Origin: an uncultured Lachnospiraceae bacterium
GTDB lineage: Bacteria > Bacillota_A > Clostridia > Lachnospirales > Lachnospiraceae
Direction of reading: 5' to 3'
Length of the DNA: 19,884 nt
Assembly: GCA_910585655.1 (NCBI GenBank)
Contig: CAJUFW010000009.1
Location: forward strand, 9,001 to 28,884
In this document: positions 15,794 through 19,884 of the stretch, in pieces
How the letters are laid out: each line of letters begins with the position of its first letter
Position numbering within the stretch: position 1 is the first letter of the stretch
Made by a program: the position numbers and the translations under genes
Notes under the pieces: generated by a model
The model's database searches: none
The model's input: the letters and a program-made list of their open reading frames with translations, nothing else
What the model was told of the DNA's origin: nothing

Positions 15794-15937
15794 GTGCCGG
15801 AGGACAAGACAGGAGCTTGCTTTGTCCGGCAAATTTGGGATAACAGGATGAGGGAGCCAGAGAGGCATTGAAGCAGCGTTAAGCCTGCCGACAATGCGTT
15901 TGATAGGCGGCAAATCAGAGAAAGGGGTATGAGTTCT
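15794..15937 (+). other. Structured 5' leader of gdhA
   Basis: The predicted untranslated leader is long for a Clostridial gene. It holds an inverted-repeat region at about 15797-15831, where GGACAAG can pair with CTTTGTCC and GCCGG with CCGGC. No T-run follows, so it is not an obvious terminator. I recognise no known riboswitch class. The AAAGGGG ribosome site lies at 15921-15927. Confidence 0.35.
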
Positions 15938-17284
15938 ATGTCTTATGTAGATGAGGTATTAGAGAAAGTAAAAGCAAAGAACGGTCATGAGCCGGAGTTT
16001 TTGCAGGCAGTAGAGGAAGTGTTGGAGTCGCTTCGCCCGGTGATTGAAAAGAATGAGGAAAAGTTCCGCAAAGATGCTTTGCTGGAGCGGATTACAGAGC
16101 CGGAGCGGATTGTTTCCTTCCGGGTGCCGTGGGTGGATGATGACGGTCAGGTACAGGTCAACCGTGCCTTTCGTGTTCAGTTTTCCAGTGCAATCGGTCC
16201 TTACAAGGGTGGTTTGAGACTGCATCCTTCTGTCAATCAGAGTATTATCAAGTTTTTGGGCTTTGAGCAGATTTTTAAAAATTCCCTGACCGGGCTGCCG
16301 ATCGGCGGCGGCAAAGGTGGTTCGGATTTCGATCCGAAAGGAAAATCCGATCGGGAGATCATGGCATTCTGCCAAAGCTTTATGACAGAGCTGTATAAAT
16401 ATATCGGTAAGGATACGGACGTGCCGGCAGGTGATATCGGTGTCGGTGGTAGAGAGATTGGTTTCCTTTATGGTCAGTACAAAAGGATTACCGGACTGTA
16501 TGAAGGTGTGCTGACCGGAAAGGGACTGACCTATGGCGGTTCTCTGGCACGTACCGAAGCGACCGGTTATGGGTTGCTGTATCTGACTGCAGAGATGTTA
16601 AAGTGTAACGGGAAGGACATTGCCGGCAAGACGATCGCTGTATCCGGCGCCGGAAATGTAGCTATTTATGCAATCCAGAAAGCACAGCAGTTTGGAGCAA
16701 AGCCAGTTACCTGTTCCGACTCGACCGGATGGATTTACGATCCGGAAGGAATTGACGTGGCGTTGTTAAAGGAAGTCAAAGAGGTAAAAAGAGCAAGACT
16801 TAGCGAATATGCAGCCGCCAGACCATCTGCACAGTACCATGAGAAGCAGAACGGAGAGCATGGCGTATGGAGCGTGAAGTGTGATATCGCTCTGCCATGT
16901 GCAACCCAGAACGAGCTGGATTTAGAAGATGCAAAAATGCTGGTAGCAAACGGCTGCCAGGCGGTAGCAGAGGGCGCTAATATGCCGACTACCTTAGAGG
17001 CGACAGAGTATCTCCAGAAAAACGGTGTTTTATTCTGCCCAGGCAAGGCAGCCAATGCAGGTGGCGTCGCTACTTCGGCTTTGGAAATGAGTCAGAACAG
17101 CGAACGGCTTTCCTGGACGTTTGAGGAAGTAGATCAAAAGCTTCAGGGTATTATGGTAAATATTTTCCATAATCTTGATCAGGCGGCAAAGGAATACGGC
17201 ATGGAAGGCAACTATGTAGCCGGAGCCAATATTGCGGGCTTCCTCAAGGTCGCAGAGGCTATGACCGCACAGGGAGTAGTATAA
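15938..17284 (+). CDS. gdhA: Glutamate dehydrogenase, NADP-type
   Basis: A 448-residue hexameric-type glutamate dehydrogenase that interconverts 2-oxoglutarate plus ammonium and glutamate. The catalytic residues fit K90 (GPYKGGLRLHP), K114 (IFKNSLTGLP), K126 (IGGGKGGSDFDPKGKSD) and D166 (PAGDIGVGGREIGFLYGQYK), each one position from those of the well-studied C. symbiosum enzyme. The Rossmann motif is SGAGNVA (236-242), with CSDSTG after strand 2, a form usual in NADP-linked enzymes. The start at 15938 gives a 10-base spacing to AAAGGGG; an ATG at 15929 is only one base from that site. It has its own promoter and a hairpin follows. It probably serves ammonium assimilation. Confidence 0.94.
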   Translation: MSYVDEVLEKVKAKNGHEPEFLQAVEEVLESLRPVIEKNEEKFRKDALLERITEPERIVSFRVPWVDDDGQVQVNRAFRVQFSSAIGPYKGGLRLHPSVNQSIIKFLGFEQIFKNSLTGLPIGGGKGGSDFDPKGKSDREIMAFCQSFMTELYKYIGKDTDVPAGDIGVGGREIGFLYGQYKRITGLYEGVLTGKGLTYGGSLARTEATGYGLLYLTAEMLKCNGKDIAGKTIAVSGAGNVAIYAIQKAQQFGAKPVTCSDSTGWIYDPEGIDVALLKEVKEVKRARLSEYAAARPSAQYHEKQNGEHGVWSVKCDIALPCATQNELDLEDAKMLVANGCQAVAEGANMPTTLEATEYLQKNGVLFCPGKAANAGGVATSALEMSQNSERLSWTFEEVDQKLQGIMVNIFHNLDQAAKEYGMEGNYVAGANIAGFLKVAEAMTAQGVV

Positions 17285-17324
17285 AAGAAGCAAACAATCC
17301 CGTATAGGATAAATATAGGAATAC

Positions 17325-17349
17325 TTGAGCCGCCGATTTGGCGGCTCAA
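17325..17349. terminator. Hairpin after gdhA
   Basis: TTGAGCCGCC (17325-17334) and GGCGGCTCAA (17340-17349) form a perfect 10-bp stem with a 5-base loop, 40 bases past the gdhA stop. No T-run follows on the plus strand, so termination may be partial or need a factor. The nominal start of the next frame lies inside this hairpin. Confidence 0.55.
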
Positions 17350-17700
17350 ACTATAGAAGGGCGAAAAGAAGAGAGAAGGGAAGGGTTATTTGATTATCAG
17401 GTGGATGTCGCTTTGATAAAGGGAAAAGCGGTTGGATTTTGTGCATATACAGAGGAGGAATTGGTGTGGTTGTATGTAGCGCCGGAGCAGATGAGAAAAG
17501 GAATCAGGCAGCGCTTAATCAAACATGCACTTTGTCAGGAACCAGGGATACGATACATAGAAGTTTTGTTTGGAAACGAGCCGGCAAAGCGGCTCTATGA
17601 GAAAATGGGTTTTCAGGTAAAAGAGGTATTGTCCGGGCAAATGCCGGGAAATGAGGTTTATTCGGTTCAGGTGTATTGTATGGAACGGACGGGGGAATAA
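17338..17700 (+). CDS. GNAT acetyltransferase, probably N-terminally truncated
   Basis: The frame encodes up to 120 residues resembling the C-terminal two thirds of a GNAT N-acetyltransferase: VALIKGKAVGFCAY and LVWLYVAPEQMRKGIRQRLIKHAL, then NEPAKRLYEKMGFQV. A normal GNAT has 40-50 residues more at the N-terminus, but an in-frame stop lies at 17326 and gdhA ends 53 bases upstream, so there is no room. The only start near the beginning is TTG 17338 within a hairpin; GTG 17401 is an alternative with a distant purine-rich site. The acetyl-CoA loop normally reads R-G-K-G-I-G but here reads M-R-K-G-I-R, losing the last glycine. A decayed remnant is likelier than an active enzyme. Confidence 0.55.
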   Translation: MAAQTIEGRKEERREGLFDYQVDVALIKGKAVGFCAYTEEELVWLYVAPEQMRKGIRQRLIKHALCQEPGIRYIEVLFGNEPAKRLYEKMGFQVKEVLSGQMPGNEVYSVQVYCMERTGE

Positions 17701-17743
17701 AGAAGGATAAAAAGAAAGAAATTACGGATAATTCACAATTTTA

Positions 17744-17772
17744 TTGACATAATATTTAAAAATGATTATTAT
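17744..17772 (+). promoter_or_regulatory. Sigma-A promoter of the RloAB-like cassette
   Basis: TTGACA (17744-17749), a 17-base spacer and TATTAT (17767-17772) give a perfect -35 and a good -10. Start is predicted near 17779, leaving a leader of about 110 bases that contains a short inverted repeat CCATAT (17829-17834) and ATATGG (17842-17847). Confidence 0.7.
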
Positions 17773-17888
17773 GGTTTGTATAAGGAATTAGCCCGTGCGA
17801 GATAGGACCAGACTTGTCGTGTACTTTACCATATAGAGCAAATATGGCTTGAAGTATGTTAAGTGGAAAGGAAAGAGGTACTAAAAGT

Positions 17889-19085
17889 ATGTTAGTACAA
17901 TTTATGTTAAAAAATGTCTTATCCTTTAAAGAAGAAACAATTTTAGATATGACTGCAGTACAGGCATATAAGGAGCATCCGGAAAATGTGATTGAGATTG
18001 GAGGGAAAGAGAAACTTTTACGTGTGACGGCTATTTATGGTGCGAATGCAAGTGGGAAATCAAATTTGCAATTAGCTATGAAATTTTTTCAAAATATTAT
18101 TTCAGAATCCTTTAATAATATAAAAAATGGGGAAGAAACAGCGATTGCCCAATATTATATGCCATTTTCTTTTGAAGAAAAAGAAGAGAATTCGGAATTT
18201 CAGGTGATAGAAATTTTGGGAGAATATGAATATAAATATGGGTTTGAGTATAATGCCCGGTCTATTATATCAGAATGGCTGTACCGTAAAAACAGGGAGA
18301 CAAACCGAGAAGTAATTATTTTTGAAAGAACCACAGAAGTCACTGTATTTGGTGCAACAGTCATAAAAGAGTGTGATTTGTATAAAGAACAGATTCCAAA
18401 AGAAACTTTAGTGTTATCATTTTTCAATAGATTAAAGTTAAAAACGACTATTTTTAAAAATGTATATAACAGTATGATAACAGGTGCGCTTGTTGTATCA
18501 TCAGGAGTTTGGGAAAGTAAAAATTTGTTGGAGGAATTTTTACCGGAGTTTATAGAGAAAAGAAAAGAGAAGCTGCTAGATTTTCTAAAGGCAATTGATA
18601 CAGGCATTAAAGATATTATTTCTATAAAAGAAGAGAAACAAGTATATTTTTTAACAACTCATATTGGAAAAGACGGAAAACAATATTCTCTTAATTTATT
18701 TAATGAATCAGAAGGAACCATAAAAAGCATTTTTATTTTTATGTTCGCACAACTAACGATCAAAAAAGGAAATTATATGTTTGTAGATGAATTAAATATA
18801 AAACTTCATCCGTTATTGTTAAAATTTATTGTAGATTTATTTTATGAAACAGGTTCCAGATCACAATTGATTTATACTACTCATGATACTACATTAATGG
18901 ACAAAAAATTTTTCCGTCGAGATCAAATTTGGTTTGTACAAAAGGACGAATATGGTTATTCTGAATTGACAGCATTATCAGATTTTAAAGTACGATCAGA
19001 TGCTTCCTTTGAAAAAGATTATTTGGCTGGAGTGTACGGAGGGATTCCGCTTTTGGAAAATTTTTCAATGGGGGAGGAGAAGTAA
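17889..19085 (+). CDS. RloA/AbiLi-like AAA ATPase
   Basis: A 398-residue ABC/SMC-type AAA protein (AAA_15/AAA_21 class). VTAIYGANASGKSNL holds Walker A (G51-S58). ESEGT (about 274-278) resembles the signature region, GNYMFVDELNIKLHP gives Walker B with D300-E301, and LIYTTHDTTLMD supplies the switch histidine H332. The C-terminal YLAGVYGGIP (378-387) is typical of RloA-like ATPases. Partner genes of this class encode RloB-type proteins, as here; related pairs act in abortive infection (AbiL, PARIS-like logic), the ATPase probably sensing and restraining the effector. The start at 17889 has AGAGG 10 bases upstream; ATG 17856 would add 11 residues. GC content is visibly lower than in gdhA. Confidence 0.85.
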   Translation: MLVQFMLKNVLSFKEETILDMTAVQAYKEHPENVIEIGGKEKLLRVTAIYGANASGKSNLQLAMKFFQNIISESFNNIKNGEETAIAQYYMPFSFEEKEENSEFQVIEILGEYEYKYGFEYNARSIISEWLYRKNRETNREVIIFERTTEVTVFGATVIKECDLYKEQIPKETLVLSFFNRLKLKTTIFKNVYNSMITGALVVSSGVWESKNLLEEFLPEFIEKRKEKLLDFLKAIDTGIKDIISIKEEKQVYFLTTHIGKDGKQYSLNLFNESEGTIKSIFIFMFAQLTIKKGNYMFVDELNIKLHPLLLKFIVDLFYETGSRSQLIYTTHDTTLMDKKFFRRDQIWFVQKDEYGYSELTALSDFKVRSDASFEKDYLAGVYGGIPLLENFSMGEEK

Positions 19086-19766
19086 ATGGGGACAGATGAG
19101 TTGTTTAAAAAACGGAGAGCTGCCAGAAAGAAAAGGCAACATGATATCAGGACCCCTCAGGCAAACTCTTATTTAATCATAACAGAAGGAACTAGGACAG
19201 AACCTTTTTATTTTAAAGGATTACAAAAACTGATTCAGGAAACAATAGGCGGAACTATTCAGGTAGTAGAGGTTCCAGCGATTGACATTTATGGAGAAGG
19301 GTGTGCTACAGGAAAATTGATTGAAGAAGCCAGACAATTAGTAAAGAAAGCGAAAATATTTTACCAAAATGTCTGGATTGTTTTTGACAAAGATGATTTT
19401 GAGGATTTTGATCAGGCGATACAAGAAGGAGAAGCTAATGGCTATAAAATAGCGTGGAGTAATCAGTCCTTTGAATATTGGCTGTATCTGCATTTTCATT
19501 ATAGTGATTCTGCTTTACACCGAAAGGAGTGGGCAGGAAAACTAACGGAAGTTTTTAAAGAATATCAGTTAGGAAATGGAGTTTATCAAAAAAATGATAG
19601 TAATATTTATCAGGTGGTAGATACCTATGGGGGAGTAGAGGTGGCAATTCGCAATGCTAAAAGAAGAATGTCAACCTTTGAAAAGGATAGAGATAAGCCA
19701 TCGCAGTATGATCCGGGAACAACGGTTTACCAATTAGTGGAAGAGTTAAAACAATATTTACAATAA
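19086..19766 (+). CDS. RloB-family protein (TOPRIM-like putative effector)
   Basis: A 226-residue RloB-family protein. YLIITEGTRTEPFYFKGL (29-46) carries the conserved E34, VWIVFDKDDFEDF holds acidic D101, D103 and D104, and WSNQSFEYWLYLHF (124-137) is the family signature with E130. The acidic set and order suggest a TOPRIM-like metal-binding nuclease fold. The N-terminus is very basic (KKRRAARKKRQ). It starts immediately after the ATPase stop codon, with GGAGGAG at 19073-19079, so the two are translationally coupled. As in AbiL/RloAB pairs it is the likely toxic effector; the target is unknown. It is complete before the contig edge. Confidence 0.85.
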   Translation: MGTDELFKKRRAARKKRQHDIRTPQANSYLIITEGTRTEPFYFKGLQKLIQETIGGTIQVVEVPAIDIYGEGCATGKLIEEARQLVKKAKIFYQNVWIVFDKDDFEDFDQAIQEGEANGYKIAWSNQSFEYWLYLHFHYSDSALHRKEWAGKLTEVFKEYQLGNGVYQKNDSNIYQVVDTYGGVEVAIRNAKRRMSTFEKDRDKPSQYDPGTTVYQLVEELKQYLQ

Positions 19767-19774
19767 GAAAGCCT

Positions 19775-19839
19775 AGCAGTTTTTATTTTATAGCCACCGG
19801 AAAAGAAACTTCCTCTTTCCCAGTGGCAAAAAAACTGCT
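19775..19839. terminator. Long interrupted inverted repeat after the RloB gene
   Basis: AGCAGTTTTT (19775-19784) pairs with AAAAACTGCT (19830-19839), and inside it GCCAC (19793-19797) pairs with GTGGC (19823-19827) followed inward by GGAAA/TTTCC. It starts 9 bases after the rloB stop. It probably ends the transcript, though the U-run is in the 5' arm rather than after the stem on the plus strand. Confidence 0.45.
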
Positions 19840-19863
19840 CCAACAGATGCTGCTTCCAGGAAT

Positions 19864-19884
19864 AGATCGGAAGAGCACACGTCT
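19864..19884 (+). other. Illumina TruSeq adapter sequence (artefact)
   Basis: The final 21 bases begin AGATCGGAAGAGCACACGTC and match the standard Illumina read-1 adapter exactly. They are not genomic. The contig therefore ends at or before 19863. Confidence 0.97.

Noticed and set aside
15599..15913. A 104-codon minus-strand frame upstream of the DUF1653 gene
   Set aside because: It runs through both divergent promoters and overlaps the DUF1653 start in another frame; no ribosome site or family resemblance.
15794..15937. Riboswitch call for the gdhA leader
   Set aside because: No conserved core of a known class was recognised; only a plain inverted repeat is visible.
17889..19766. Calling the ATPase-RloB pair a PARIS system
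   Set aside because: The second gene has RloB signatures (TEGTRTE, SNQSFEYWL), which fit RloAB/AbiL better than the PARIS effector; the relationship is only by general logic.
66..19766. Insertion sequence, transposase, integrase or tRNA gene that would explain gain of the defence genes
   Set aside because: None is recognisable in any frame or strand of the window, and no flanking direct repeats of useful length were found by eye.

Overview
The window looks like a chromosomal piece of an anaerobic Firmicute of class Clostridia, most likely a Lachnospiraceae-type gut bacterium. The evidence is moderate to low GC, strong GGAGG ribosome binding sites, consensus sigma-A promoters, an LL-diaminopimelate aminotransferase (DapL) and a glutamate dehydrogenase whose catalytic residues fall one position from those known in Clostridium symbiosum. 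The last 21 bases (19864-19884) are an Illumina TruSeq adapter, so the right edge is an assembly artefact. Real sequence stops at about 19863.

Layout. 1-1781: end of an open frame, then a cytoplasmic GH5-type glycoside hydrolase with a strong terminator. 2018-3232: dapL (lysine/peptidoglycan precursor synthesis) with a consensus promoter and a palindromic operator candidate. 3296-3850 (minus): a complete Uma2-type PD-(D/E)xK protein, divergent from the CRISPR locus. 4129-14328: a complete type III-A CRISPR-Cas locus in the order cas6, cas10/csm1, csm2, csm3, csm4, csm5, leader and array (14 repeats, 13 spacers), cas1, cas2, csm6. 14317-15653 (minus): an SDR oxidoreductase and a DUF1653 protein, convergent with and overlapping csm6. 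15938-17284: NADP-type glutamate dehydrogenase. 17338-17700: a short, apparently N-terminally truncated GNAT. 17889-19766: an AT-rich two-gene cassette of an AAA-type ATPase and a RloB-family protein, resembling RloAB/AbiL abortive-infection pairs.

How the parts work together. The CRISPR locus appears fully functional by motif inspection. Cas6 would cut the repeat at the base of a CCCC-GTTA-GGGG hairpin and leave an 8-nt 5' handle, ACGGAAAC. Csm1-Csm5 form the RNA-guided complex, with an intact HD nuclease motif and an intact GGDD cyclase motif in Csm1 and the Csm3 target-cleavage aspartate (D32). Csm6 has a CARF domain and an R-x4-H HEPN motif, so cyclic-oligoadenylate signalling is expected. 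Cas1 and Cas2 carry their active-site residues. The six interference genes are tightly packed behind one consensus promoter whose -35 box is embedded in a perfect 12-bp palindrome. The CRISPR leader holds a notable hairpin-like inverted repeat and a duplicated 11-bp element.

No wholly new system can be shown from sequence alone. The best leads are the palindrome on the cas promoter, the structured leader, the RloAB-like cassette beside a decayed GNAT, and the Uma2 gene divergent from the cas operon.
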